From Ammoniphilus resinae (GTDB lineage Bacteria; Bacillota; Bacilli; Aneurinibacillales; RAOX-1), in assembly GCF_017873965.1 (NCBI RefSeq), contig NZ_JAGGKT010000005.1:1-64000 (forward strand): a DNA stretch of 64,000 bases, in the 5' to 3' direction. Both the position numbers and the translations under genes were made by a program. The notes below the pieces were generated by a model that saw only the letters and a program-made list of their open reading frames with translations, was not told the origin of the DNA and ran no database searches. Position 1 is the first letter of the stretch. The number at the start of each line of letters is the position of its first letter. Below are positions 34,161-43,528 of this stretch, one piece after another.

Positions 34161-35741
34161 TTAATAGACTGTAAAGTCTTTGGAATAGACTTTTTCATCA
34201 TCGTTGGAATCTAAAATCCGTACTTCAATGGTCCAATCCCCAGCAAAAGGCAGATATGGGCCTTTTACCATGAATTGACTTTCCCCGGCAGCCCCATTTT
34301 CCGCTACTTCCTCAACAGGCACTTCAATCGGGGCCATTTCTTGATCTCTGCTTTTCAAGAAGACCTCTACCCTTTTCACTGTGGTCCTTTCCTTCGTGAT
34401 CGCCACACTAACCGAGAACTGATTGTCCCCGGGGGCTTTTGGCGTGATCTGGGTGGTAACGTGCTGCAGATTGCCCATCTCATGCCAGTAAAGCGGTTCG
34501 TTGGTGGGCACGGGATTGACATAGGTGATAATCCCGACAATCGCAAGAATCCCGAGCATTGCCGAAAAATCAACGCGAAGGGAAGTCCAAAGCCCATCTC
34601 CAACTTGGCCTTTCCCCATTTTTGCCCGAATCAAGCTGGCCGTAAACAACACTACCAACACAAGCAGAACCTTCAATAGCAAGAAGATGCCCCATGTTGT
34701 TTCCCACAGGTACTTCCACTTCGGCAGAAACATCGAGGCTAGGAAGACCCCCGTAAGGATCATCAACACTATGCTGACCAATGCCGCCCTACTAAACACA
34801 GGGAGGAACCGGCTAACCAACTCTTCCCTTTCCTTCTTCCAAAAGATGATCACTACAAACAGTCCACCGACCCAAACAGTTGCCGCCAACAAATGCACCA
34901 CATCGATCACAACGTTCAGTAGCTCCGGAGTAAAGGTAATTGCGTGGCCACTCACTCCCTCGGCGATCATCCATAACACAATCCACAGCGCGCCCAGCCA
35001 CTTCCAACGCGGCAAGACAAGATAGCCCAACAAGCCTAACACCAACGAGCCTAGCCAGGTCCAGCCGAACAATGAATGGAACAGTAGCTCGTAAATTTCT
35101 CCCGGCCCCCATCCGCTTAAAGAGCTGTTCATCTGCAGGAATCCTGTGGTAATCAACATCAGCAAATAAAAGTTGAGTAACCTTTTTAACCAAATTTGAT
35201 AGATCTTCCTAGCCTGATCCGATGAAAATGGGAGGAACATTCCCCAAAAAACCCAACCGCTTAAAAAGAGAAAGCTAATATAATAGAAAATCCGGTCAAC
35301 AGAGATCCCTTCATGATGGCTGCTGTTCGAGATCTGTCCCATATACCAGGTATTTGGCTGCTGGTAAGTCCCTATCGATAAGACTGAGGATTGTTTGATC
35401 GAATGCCCATCCCCGGAAAGGACATGATACGTAATCGTATAGATCCCCTGCGCCATTTGAGGGAGCTGCAAGGTAATCTCTTTTTGATCCTTGCTCAGCT
35501 TTGCCTCTTCCGTCGGGACCAATTCCCCTTGGTCATCATAGATTCGGATATAATAAAGCTTACTTTCAATCCGTTCATTAAACACATAGCGAATTTCCTT
35601 CGGTGCAGTGGATAGCTGGCTGTTTAAAGGAGGGGTGGCCTCGTTCAGAACAGCGTGGGCAAACACACCGGGTGCAAAGGATAAAAGAAAAATCAAGATC
35701 AGGAACAACGTGCCACACCCTTTTCTCCACCCTTTATTCAT
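34161..35741 (-). CDS. ycnJ: CopC-CopD fusion copper protein (YcnJ)
   Basis: About 526 residues from the ATG at 35741 (AAGGGG 10 bases upstream). Signal peptide, CopC domain with N-terminal His in 'FAHAVLNEATPPLNS' and 'GDGHSIKQSSVLSIG', then about eight membrane segments of CopD ('LHLLAATVWVGGLFVVI'-like His-containing helix), and a C-terminal extracytoplasmic domain. In B. subtilis YcnJ imports copper. It overlaps ycnK by 8 bases; ycnI follows 24 bases later. Confidence 0.88.
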   Translation of the reverse strand: MNKGWRKGCGTLFLILIFLLSFAPGVFAHAVLNEATPPLNSQLSTAPKEIRYVFNERIESKLYYIRIYDDQGELVPTEEAKLSKDQKEITLQLPQMAQGIYTITYHVLSGDGHSIKQSSVLSIGTYQQPNTWYMGQISNSSHHEGISVDRIFYYISFLFLSGWVFWGMFLPFSSDQARKIYQIWLKRLLNFYLLMLITTGFLQMNSSLSGWGPGEIYELLFHSLFGWTWLGSLVLGLLGYLVLPRWKWLGALWIVLWMIAEGVSGHAITFTPELLNVVIDVVHLLAATVWVGGLFVVIIFWKKEREELVSRFLPVFSRAALVSIVLMILTGVFLASMFLPKWKYLWETTWGIFLLLKVLLVLVVLFTASLIRAKMGKGQVGDGLWTSLRVDFSAMLGILAIVGIITYVNPVPTNEPLYWHEMGNLQHVTTQITPKAPGDNQFSVSVAITKERTTVKRVEVFLKSRDQEMAPIEVPVEEVAENGAAGESQFMVKGPYLPFAGDWTIEVRILDSNDDEKVYSKDFTVY

Positions 35742-36303
35742 GACAGCTATGCCCCTTTTCTTTTTTCCCTTGTAACGCTTCAAGTGCTTCCTCAAAAGAT
35801 AAGACACGCCCTCCAAATCCTTTCACAAATTGCTCGGCCTCTTTTCGCGATCCAAAAGGGAGAGCCTGCGGCTGACAGCAGCGTAGATCAAAGGAGGTGT
35901 CTACGACAAACCAAGCGTGAAGGGAGCTAATCGTCGTATGTGTGAGAAAATCATAGCAAAGCGCTTGGACCACCTGATTTCCACGCTGGGCATGTCGAAT
36001 CAACCCGCAGTGGGCACAACAAGCGGATTCCACCTGGTTATTCGATAAAATAAGACGATAGGAAAGCCGATCTTGAATTTTACGATAACAGATGACACAT
36101 TCATCACCCTCTCCCTTTTCTTTTGCTGCAAGGGCGATCCCACCGAAGGTTTTCATCACCACCCCCTGCTCAATAAGGGGTTTCACATCGCGATGAATCG
36201 TCATCTCAGAAACACCAAATAACTGACTGAGCTCAATGATCTTCAGGGTTTGTTTCTTCCGAACTAATTCCATAATCTTCTCCTGTCGTTCATTTCGCTG
36301 CAT
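35734..36303 (-). CDS. ycnK: YcnK-like copper-responsive DeoR/NosL regulator
   Basis: About 189 residues from the ATG at 36303. N-terminal DeoR-type HTH ('LKIIELSQLFGVSEMTIHRDVKPLIEQGVV'), then a NosL-like domain with Cys-rich metal-binding elements ('CVICYRKIQDRLSY', 'SACCAHCGLI'), and the 'FGSRKEAEQFVKGFGGRVLSFEEAL' ending typical of NosL. B. subtilis YcnK represses ycnJ when copper is sufficient. First gene of the operon, so autoregulation is expected. Confidence 0.88.
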   Translation of the reverse strand: MQRNERQEKIMELVRKKQTLKIIELSQLFGVSEMTIHRDVKPLIEQGVVMKTFGGIALAAKEKGEGDECVICYRKIQDRLSYRLILSNNQVESACCAHCGLIRHAQRGNQVVQALCYDFLTHTTISSLHAWFVVDTSFDLRCCQPQALPFGSRKEAEQFVKGFGGRVLSFEEALEALQGKKEKGHSCHE

Positions 36304-36585
36304 TCCTTGCTTCACCCCCTCTGTTACACTTTCACAAAACCAAACATCCTTTCATCAGTCTTAACCATACTTCAAACACCTAAACAGATCAACGTATAAA
36401 ATGTGAAAAATTGGTGACACAAGCCCACCTTTTGTTGAATTCTAACAGCACTCATGAATGAACAAAAATATATTTTGCTGTCGGGAACAAATTTCACCAA
36501 TTTTTCATTGTTCTTCCTTATAATGAAAGAGGCATCAGATTGTACAAACACTCTAATCTATATTTTTAGGGGGATTCATACATAA

Positions 36586-37968
36586 ATGAAGAGTAAACAA
36601 GGATTGCTACTATCTATGGCCTTTTTAATGGTTGCTGGGTGCTCATCTGCCCCCTCACAAGGCGGACCGAATGGTGCACTAAGGCAAGGGCAAATGGCCA
36701 GTGCCCAGCAAGCCGTTGCGGTTGAGGTGGAAACCGTGGCGAAGGGTGATTTAACGGTTACGAAAAAGATCTTTGGAAATGTCATGGCAGAGTACCAAAG
36801 TGATGTGGTTTCTAACGTATCTGGAAAACTTCTATCACTACATGTGCAAAAAGGGGATATTGTCCAGCAAGGGCAGAAGTTAGCCACTGTGGATATCTCG
36901 GATACACAAGAAGCGATTTTGACAGCAAGAATCGGGGTGGAAGGTGCGAAACAGCAGCTTCAGAGTGCGCTCATTGCCAAAAAGGAAACGGAACAAAGGC
37001 AGAGTTCCCTTGAGAAACTTAAACTTAACTGGGATAATGCCAAAAAAACGCTCCAAAATAATCAAACGTTATATGAACACGGTGCAGTCTCCTTAGATGA
37101 GCTCGATCAATCGAAAAAGGCAGAAGCCGAGGCAAGAATATCATATGAAGAAGAGGCCTCCTCGATAAAAACGGGGAAAGAAAAAGCCCAGCTTTCCATT
37201 GATGAAGCCGAGCTTAATATTAAAAAAGCTGAAATTGGTCTGCAAGAAACATTAAAAGAGTCTCAGGACATCGCGGATGACGGTGTTATTACTGCCCCTA
37301 TTTCGGGTGAAGTGATTGCGATTAATTATACCGTTGGCGAAGAGGTTTCTGGCCAGCAAGCTTTGTTAACCATTTCCGATCATGAAAACTTGAAGATTAC
37401 GACTGCGGTGACCGCCGACCAAAAAGGGCTATTGCCTATGGGAAAAGAGGTCCAGGTCAAATCCACGAGACAGGATAAGCCATTCACTGCGAAGGTGGTT
37501 TTTGTAAGTGGCGCGGCGAATGAAAATGGGCTTTTTGATGTAGATCTTCAGTTGACAGCGAATCAAATGGGACTAGCCAGCGGGGAAGTCGTGGAATTGA
37601 ACTTTACCGAAACCCTTGTTAAGAATGAGCTGATTGTCCCAACGCGAGCTATTTTGCAGAAGGGCGATACCTCTTATGTCTATATCGCTACGGACGGAAA
37701 AGCCGTGCAAAAAAAGGTAGAAACTATAAACTCTCAGACAGATAAAACCGCTGTCAAAGGGGAACTTGAAGAAGGTGCAGCACTCGTTGTCAATGGACAC
37801 AAATTGCTTTCAGATGGCATGAACGTGCTGCTACCTGGACAAAAACCAGCTGCTACCCCCTCCTCTGATCAGGGGGACCGGTCCAGGCGCGGACAGCAGG
37901 GCCAAGGGGATCAAAGGCCCTCTGCCAAAACCAATGAGTCGGGTTCCACGCCCGGAGGTGGCAAGTAA
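36586..37968 (+). CDS. RND efflux periplasmic adaptor lipoprotein
   Basis: 460 residues. Lipoprotein signal (LSMAFLMVAGCSS), lipoyl-like half ('VVSNVSGKLLSLHVQKGDIVQQGQKLATVD'), a long coiled-coil hairpin (about 120-225), the second lipoyl half ('ITAPISGEVIAINYTVGEEV'), beta-barrel and membrane-proximal domains, and a low-complexity Gln/Gly/Arg tail. It links the RND pump to the outer face of the envelope. Its stop overlaps the pump ATG by one base. The upstream 280 bases hold AAATTGGTGAC and TTTCACCAATTT half-sites around 36408-36505. Confidence 0.88.
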   Translation: MKSKQGLLLSMAFLMVAGCSSAPSQGGPNGALRQGQMASAQQAVAVEVETVAKGDLTVTKKIFGNVMAEYQSDVVSNVSGKLLSLHVQKGDIVQQGQKLATVDISDTQEAILTARIGVEGAKQQLQSALIAKKETEQRQSSLEKLKLNWDNAKKTLQNNQTLYEHGAVSLDELDQSKKAEAEARISYEEEASSIKTGKEKAQLSIDEAELNIKKAEIGLQETLKESQDIADDGVITAPISGEVIAINYTVGEEVSGQQALLTISDHENLKITTAVTADQKGLLPMGKEVQVKSTRQDKPFTAKVVFVSGAANENGLFDVDLQLTANQMGLASGEVVELNFTETLVKNELIVPTRAILQKGDTSYVYIATDGKAVQKKVETINSQTDKTAVKGELEEGAALVVNGHKLLSDGMNVLLPGQKPAATPSSDQGDRSRRGQQGQGDQRPSAKTNESGSTPGGGK

Positions 37969-40900
37969 TGAACATCATTAAGACATCGGTACAACGGCCA
38001 GTAGGGGTCATCATGCTCGTCATCTGCCTCTTGCTGGTAGGTGCTGTGACTTTGCGCGACATCCCGGTTGATTTGTATCCCGAAATCGAAAATCCGGTCG
38101 CCAGCGTATTCGCTACGTATGATAATACCGCCCCTCAGGATATGGAGCGGATGGTGACCAAGCCATTGGAAAGTCAGATAGCTTCCTTAAGTGGTGTCAA
38201 GGAAATCGTCTCAACCACAAGCACAGGGTCTGCACGAATACGCGTGACCTTTGACGGTTCGGTTGATTTTGACAAGGCAATTTCGGAATTACAACAGCGC
38301 ATGTCACGAATGAGCAGAACATTGCCAGATGGCATGGACACGCCCACGGTGGCACAGTTTGACATCAATAGTATGCCGATCATGACGTTGGGATTGGTTG
38401 GAAAAGACGTTGCCAGCTTAGAGAAGCTCGCCAATGATATCACACCTAACTTTGAACGAATCTCTGGGGTAGCCGGGGTCACCGTTGATGGGGGCAGATC
38501 CGCAGAGCTGCGAGTCACTCTTGATCCGTTACTGTTAAAGCAATACCATTTAACAGCAAGCGATGTCGCGAGTGCCATCCGCAACAAACATACGGCAAAT
38601 ACAGTCGGCTCCGTTCCAAAAGGGGATGAAGAGATTCAAATCCGCGTGGACGGAGAATATACTTCCCTCGATCAGATTGCTGGCACCACCATTCAGTTAG
38701 AGGGCGGGCAAACCATTACTGTTGATGATGTGGCGGACATAACGAATACGGAGAGCGAAGTGACCTCAATAACCCGAATTAATCAAAAGCCCGGGGTGTT
38801 ATTCTCAATCTCTAAGCAATCGGGCAGCAATACCGTGCAGGTCGCCGACCAAATCTATCAAACGATGGAAGATTTAAAACAGGAGCTTGGGGATGGACTT
38901 CAATTGATTGTGGTGAACGATCAATCCACGTTTATTCGCACCGCACTGGATGGTGTAACCCGAAGTATATTAATTGGTGGAACCTTTGCCATCTTCGTTC
39001 TTCTCTTTTTCTTACGCAATTTACGGGCGACTTTGGTCATTGGGATTTCGATCCCCGTTTCGATCATTGCCACCTTCATTCTGATTCGCTTTTCTGGGCA
39101 AACCTTAAATGTCATCACCCTTTCTGGACTCGCCCTGGGGATTGGGATGATGGTCGATAGCTCCATTGTTATATTAGAAAATATTATAAAGTACAAGCAG
39201 GATGGTGCTAGTCCCAAAGAAGCTGCCATTAAAGGCGGCTCGGAACTGGTTTCTGCGGTTATTGCTTCGACAACGACAACTCTCGTTGTATTTCTACCGT
39301 TGATGTTAATCAATAATGGCGATATTACCAGTCTGTTTCTTCCGCTTGCGATCGTTGTTTCTTTCTCCTTAGCCACTTCCCTGGTTGTGGCGGTCACCTT
39401 TGTGCCGATGGTCACCTCAAAAATGCTGAGCAGCGCGAAGAACGAAAAATTGTATGAGGATCCAGCTTGGATTCGGTTTTTAATTCGGATTTATGATCGT
39501 CTATTAAAACGAGGTTTAAAATATCGCGGACTGGTGGTCCTTTTTGTGATTCTAGCATCCGTGGGAAGTTGTTTCTTCTTTACCACTTTGGATGTCGAAA
39601 CCTTCCCCCGCTCACAAGAACAAAGAGTAAACATTTCTGCTCGATTCGACGAGGGGACGGAGTTTTCACAGATTACTGCTTATGCAGACCAAGCAGAACA
39701 GATCCTTACCAAATATAAGGATTATATTAAATTGCAGCAGACAAATATTCGCTCTACGCAAATTAGCATTTCTCTGCAATTAGTGAGTGAAAAGGAAAGT
39801 AAGATGTCCCCTGCTTCCTTGTCTGCCATGATTCAAAAAGATTTCAAGGAAAACATTATTGGCGCAAACTTTACAGCGGGTCGTTCTTTCCGCTCAGCGG
39901 GTGGTTCGGGTTCAGCTTTACAGATAAGTCTTGCCGGTCCAGATCAAGAGGTACTAAACACTTTACTTGAACAGCTCGACTTGCAGCTCGCACGACTACC
40001 GCAAATTGAAAATGTTGAGGTTCCTAGCATTAATGGACAACCGCAATTTACGATTCGGGTTAACGATGCGATTGCAGCCCATTACGGATTGACACAAGGC
40101 CAAATCATGGATCAATTAAGTGTTGTTTTCAAGGGATTGTCTGCCATTAACCTTGTTCAAGATGGAAAGGAATATGATGTGGTGGTTCGTTTACCTGAAG
40201 CGGAATCGGACAGCCTTGCGGACCTGCAGGGATTTTTGCTGGAAACACCATCCGGCCAGCATATCACCTTGACCACTTTGGCTAGTATTGAGGAAACGAA
40301 AGGGCCGGTTTCCATCCAGAGGGAAAATCAGCGTCAGATGTACACGATGACAGCCGACTTTGCCGAAGGGGCAAATGCCGCCGAGGTCACTCGACAAATC
40401 AACCAGTTGATCGCCCAGCTCCCCATCCCTACCGGATATGAAGTAACTTTAGGCGGGGTACGCCAGGAGTTCAATGAATCACTCAACAGCCTATTGCTGA
40501 CCGTTGGTTTGGCTATATTCCTCGTCTATACGGTGATGGCAGTACAGTTCGAATCGTTTATCCATCCCTTTATCGTGATGTTCTCCTTGCCTACGACAGT
40601 TGTTGGAGTCATCCTTGGGATTAAAACGACAGGTTTGACGCTAAGCTTCCCCGCCTTTATCGGGATGATTATTCTCGCCGGGATCGTCGTCAACAACGCG
40701 ATTATCTTGGTGGATTATATCAATCAATTAAAGCAGCGTGGTATGGAGCGAAACGAGGCCATTATCCGGGCAGGCAGCCGCCGGCTAAGACCGATCCTCA
40801 TGACAACCGTGACCACCGTTCTTGGGATGCTCCCCTTGGCCTTAGGATTAGGTGAAGGCAGCGAAACCCAGCAACCGATCGGGATCGTGACGATCTTTGG

Positions 40901-41045
40901 GTTATCTGTGTCAACCCTGTTCACCCTCTTCTTTGTCCCTGTAATGTACACGATTATTGAAGATGCTGGGGCTTGGGTGCGAAGGAAGTTGAGTAGAAAG
41001 CATGGTGGAAGCCCACAGATTTCGGATCAAACACAGAACTTTTAA
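37968..41045 (+). CDS. RND-family multidrug/lipopeptide efflux pump (SwrC-like)
   Basis: 1025 residues, 12 membrane segments in the AcrB pattern: TM1, large loop, TM2-6, TM7, second loop, TM8-12. Seen: 'PVDLYPEIENPVASVFATYDNTAPQDMERMVTKPLE' region, 'GLALGIGMMVDSSIVILENI' (TM4 proton-relay Asp), 'GIVVNNAIILVDYINQLKQRGM', 'RLRPILMTTVTTVLGMLPLALG'. Closest by eye to B. subtilis SwrC/YerP, which exports surfactin. Followed by a bidirectional terminator. Confidence 0.9.
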   Translation: MNIIKTSVQRPVGVIMLVICLLLVGAVTLRDIPVDLYPEIENPVASVFATYDNTAPQDMERMVTKPLESQIASLSGVKEIVSTTSTGSARIRVTFDGSVDFDKAISELQQRMSRMSRTLPDGMDTPTVAQFDINSMPIMTLGLVGKDVASLEKLANDITPNFERISGVAGVTVDGGRSAELRVTLDPLLLKQYHLTASDVASAIRNKHTANTVGSVPKGDEEIQIRVDGEYTSLDQIAGTTIQLEGGQTITVDDVADITNTESEVTSITRINQKPGVLFSISKQSGSNTVQVADQIYQTMEDLKQELGDGLQLIVVNDQSTFIRTALDGVTRSILIGGTFAIFVLLFFLRNLRATLVIGISIPVSIIATFILIRFSGQTLNVITLSGLALGIGMMVDSSIVILENIIKYKQDGASPKEAAIKGGSELVSAVIASTTTTLVVFLPLMLINNGDITSLFLPLAIVVSFSLATSLVVAVTFVPMVTSKMLSSAKNEKLYEDPAWIRFLIRIYDRLLKRGLKYRGLVVLFVILASVGSCFFFTTLDVETFPRSQEQRVNISARFDEGTEFSQITAYADQAEQILTKYKDYIKLQQTNIRSTQISISLQLVSEKESKMSPASLSAMIQKDFKENIIGANFTAGRSFRSAGGSGSALQISLAGPDQEVLNTLLEQLDLQLARLPQIENVEVPSINGQPQFTIRVNDAIAAHYGLTQGQIMDQLSVVFKGLSAINLVQDGKEYDVVVRLPEAESDSLADLQGFLLETPSGQHITLTTLASIEETKGPVSIQRENQRQMYTMTADFAEGANAAEVTRQINQLIAQLPIPTGYEVTLGGVRQEFNESLNSLLLTVGLAIFLVYTVMAVQFESFIHPFIVMFSLPTTVVGVILGIKTTGLTLSFPAFIGMIILAGIVVNNAIILVDYINQLKQRGMERNEAIIRAGSRRLRPILMTTVTTVLGMLPLALGLGEGSETQQPIGIVTIFGLSVSTLFTLFFVPVMYTIIEDAGAWVRRKLSRKHGGSPQISDQTQNF

Positions 41046-41053
41046 GATAAACC

Positions 41054-41099
41054 GGCTGATGCTGAAGGGGAATCACTCCCTTTTCGTATCAGCCTTTTT
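41054..41099 (+). terminator. Long hairpin terminator after RND pump
   Basis: GGCTGAT ... ATCAGCC outer stem and GAAGGG ... CCCTTTTC inner stem, followed by T5. Shared by the convergent phosphatase gene. Confidence 0.8.
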
Positions 41100-41634
41100 C
41101 AAAGACATAGAGCTTCCCATTTTCCGGGGTTCCAAGCTTCGGACCTTTGAAGCCACGGCGCAGCAACTCCTTCCTCATTTCCATCATGAGGGCCGCGTGC
41201 CCGACGAGGAGGATGTTCTTTTCCTTCTGATCCATCAACTCATCGAGAAAACTGTTCAAACGCTGCGCTACATCCCTCTGCGATTCCTTATAGGCTTTAT
41301 GGCGAAAATGCCAAGAAATGCGTCCCAATATCGCCCAGAGAAAAAAATGCAGCTTGCCTCTCCAGATCTCCCCAAATACAGGGTAAGCAATTTCACGTAA
41401 ATCCTTTGTTTTCACAATTTCCCCAGCATAGATTTCATCCGCTGTCTGGACCGCTCTTGTGAGATCACTGGTATAACATAGCTCCCAACCGATTCCCCGC
41501 ATATCCGTCTCGACTATTTCTACTTCAGATTCATCGTACTCAGCAAACCACTGGGTCAATTCCTCTGCAGAGAGGATCCTTTTTTCAGGGAGCCCCTTTT
41601 TCACCTTAAAGTGCCGTACTAATCCTATTCTCAT
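41089..41634 (-). CDS. Histidine phosphatase family protein
   Basis: 181 residues. Phosphoacceptor 'GLVRHFKV' (LxRH with F in place of the usual G) and distal His in 'NILLVGHAALMMEM'; Arg and Glu of the pocket in 'SDLTRAVQTADEIY' and 'LREI'. Phosphoglycerate-mutase-like fold. Substrate unknown. SD GAGGAGG. Divergent from the TetR gene, with two operators between them. Confidence 0.82.
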   Translation of the reverse strand: MRIGLVRHFKVKKGLPEKRILSAEELTQWFAEYDESEVEIVETDMRGIGWELCYTSDLTRAVQTADEIYAGEIVKTKDLREIAYPVFGEIWRGKLHFFLWAILGRISWHFRHKAYKESQRDVAQRLNSFLDELMDQKEKNILLVGHAALMMEMRKELLRRGFKGPKLGTPENGKLYVFEKG

Positions 41635-41657
41635 TAAAAGTACCTCCTCAAAAATTG

Positions 41658-41683
41658 GTGACTAGTTTAGGTCGTGTAGTCAC
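41658..41683. promoter_or_regulatory. Candidate TetR operator 1
   Basis: GTGACT-N14-AGTCAC, 26 bases, 24 bases upstream of the phosphatase start. Same half-sites and spacing as the site at 41770-41795. Confidence 0.6.
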
Positions 41684-41769
41684 TTGTTAAAGAAATAAAA
41701 CGACTGCCTATTAGCAGCCTGCACATTTACTTTCCTCTTCTTCGTTGATATGATCATTATAATTACATC

Positions 41770-41795
41770 GTGACTCGGTGTCTATATTTAGTCAC
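41770..41795. promoter_or_regulatory. Candidate TetR operator 2
   Basis: GTGACT-N14-AGTCAC, 26 bases, 26 bases upstream of the TetR gene start. The pair suggests autoregulation and joint control of the divergent phosphatase. Confidence 0.6.
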
Positions 41796-41820
41796 CAAAT
41801 CATATTAAAGGAGCTTAGGG

Positions 41821-42420
41821 ATGTCAAAGTTTACTGAAACTGAAAAAGAGCAAATCAGGCAATGTCTGTTAACGAAAGGAAAGGAACTTTTCCTTCAATA
41901 CGGCTTGGCTAAAACGAGTATTGATGATCTTGTTGGAGCGTGCGGGATCGGTAAGGGCTCTTTTTATAAATTTTTCTCTTCTAAAGAAGAACTGTTTTAC
42001 CTCGTATTAAAAAAGGAGGAAGAAATTCAAAACCGGTTAATTGGCGAACATCTGCAGGAAGATCTACCTCCTAAGGAAATGATCGTTTCCTTTTTTCAAA
42101 AGGCGTTTCGGTTGGCGGATGAGAACCCACTTTTACAACAAATATTCGAAGATGGTGAGTATGAACGGATGATTCGCAAAGTACCGGAGCATCTACTTAT
42201 GGACTCTAATCAAGATAACCAACAAAAAGGAGTCCTATTTGTTCAGGCTTTAATTCAGCGGGGAGTACTAAAAGCAGAGGACCCTGAAGTTGTGGTTGGA
42301 GTACTTCAGGCTGTTCTGATGCTTCGTTTGCATAAAGAGAAAATAGGTCAGGAATTATTCCCTAGGGTCATGGACGTGATCATTGATTGTATTGCCGAGG
42401 GTTTAACGGAATGGAAATAA
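41821..42420 (+). CDS. TetR/AcrR family regulator
   Basis: 199 residues. N-terminal HTH 'KELFLQYGLAKTSIDDLVGACGIGKGSFYKFFSSKEELFYLVL', split here by its Gly-x-Gly turn and the 'FYKFF' recognition helix. The C-terminal ligand domain is all-helical. SD AAAGGAG. It lies downstream of an RND efflux system and may also control it, as such regulators often do, but only its own promoter region carries complete operator copies. Confidence 0.88.
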   Translation: MSKFTETEKEQIRQCLLTKGKELFLQYGLAKTSIDDLVGACGIGKGSFYKFFSSKEELFYLVLKKEEEIQNRLIGEHLQEDLPPKEMIVSFFQKAFRLADENPLLQQIFEDGEYERMIRKVPEHLLMDSNQDNQQKGVLFVQALIQRGVLKAEDPEVVVGVLQAVLMLRLHKEKIGQELFPRVMDVIIDCIAEGLTEWK

Positions 42421-42538
42421 TCATCTTACTATAGTTAATTCCTATACACTGAATCAGTTTTATCTATTTTACGAATTGTCTGACCTGCATTATGCTGTAA
42501 GGTAACATAGAGACAAAAAAAGAGAAAAGGTGGGAGAG

Positions 42539-43438
42539 ATGAATCTACTAATTTTACTGCTCTGTTTCTTCTGGGGTTCAAATTGGGTGGCCATGAAGTT
42601 GTCCGTGGGATACTTTCCTCCTGTGATGTTTTCGGGCTTTCGATTTTTGTTGTCGTCACTCGTGTTAATCGCGATTGTGTTGTATAAGCGTATTCCTCTT
42701 CCTCGTAGGGAGGACTGGAAATGGTATGCCCTCTGCGGGCTGCTGCAGACGACCACCCCTTTTATTGCCAATCAACTTGCACTGCAGCACATGGATGCCG
42801 GAATTACGTCTGTTTTAACGTTCACGATGCCTTTTTGGCTGCTGATTATGGGGCACTTCATGCTTCGCGAGCGGATCACAGCCCCTAAGCTGATTGGTCT
42901 AGTGATTGGATTTGCAGGCTTGCTGATGGTGATGGATATCCGTGTTGGAGAAATGGACTGGACGGGAATTACCTTAATCATGGAACTGGTGGCGCTATCT
43001 GGTGCGATCGCCTGGGCAATGGCTAATGTAATTATCAAAAAATACGTCAGACAAAATGACATGATGCAGTTTACCACTTGGCAAATGATCATTGGAACGG
43101 CTGCCTTATGGATCTATTCCTTGATCTTTGAGTGGGGGCAGCCGATCACCTGGGGGTGGGCCGCTGTTGCTTGCTTGCTATATGCTGGAGTTTTGGCTTC
43201 GGCCTTAGGTTTCTTATTATGGACCTATATCCTGTCCAAAGGAGAGGCTGTCAAAGCATCGGTTTCCCTGCTTTTGGTTCCCGTTATTGGTACCTTGTGC
43301 GGTTGGGCTTTTCTTGGTGAGACACTAAAACCGATCTCAATGGTTGGAATCATCTTCGTAGCGGCAGGCATTGGTATTGTTAATATGAAATGGGGCGGAA
43401 CAAAAGCGAAACCGACGAAAAAAGAGGTTTCCGCTTAA
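42539..43438 (+). CDS. EamA/DMT family transporter, paralogue 1
   Basis: 299 residues from the ATG at 42539 (GGTGGGAG upstream). Ten membrane segments in two EamA halves ('FWGSNWVAMKLSVGYFPPVMFSGFRFLL', 'LLVPVIGTLCGWAFLGETLKPISMVGIIFVAAGI'). Drug/metabolite exporters of this type move amino acids or other small metabolites. A second, about 75% similar copy follows 91 bases downstream, so this is a tandem duplication. Confidence 0.88.
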   Translation: MNLLILLLCFFWGSNWVAMKLSVGYFPPVMFSGFRFLLSSLVLIAIVLYKRIPLPRREDWKWYALCGLLQTTTPFIANQLALQHMDAGITSVLTFTMPFWLLIMGHFMLRERITAPKLIGLVIGFAGLLMVMDIRVGEMDWTGITLIMELVALSGAIAWAMANVIIKKYVRQNDMMQFTTWQMIIGTAALWIYSLIFEWGQPITWGWAAVACLLYAGVLASALGFLLWTYILSKGEAVKASVSLLLVPVIGTLCGWAFLGETLKPISMVGIIFVAAGIGIVNMKWGGTKAKPTKKEVSA

Positions 43439-43440
43439 AA

Positions 43441-43467
43441 AGAGGGCGATGGTGCCCCTCTTTTTTT
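43441..43467 (+). terminator. Terminator after EamA paralogue 1
   Basis: AGAGGG ... CCCCTCT stem followed by seven T residues. Confidence 0.8.
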
Positions 43468-43528
43468 GTAGGTATTTGATTTATGCTTTAGGTTATCAAC
43501 ATGAATAACAAAAGAATGGGTGTGTACA

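Noticed and set aside
34525-35025. 166-codon ORF antisense to ycnJ
   Set aside because: Shadow of the CopC-CopD gene.
36408-36505. Complete TetR operator upstream of the RND adaptor
   Set aside because: Only half-sites were found; the GTGACT-N14-AGTCAC spacing is not met.
38921-39415. 164-codon ORF antisense to the RND pump
   Set aside because: Shadow of a strongly coding gene; biased composition and no RBS.
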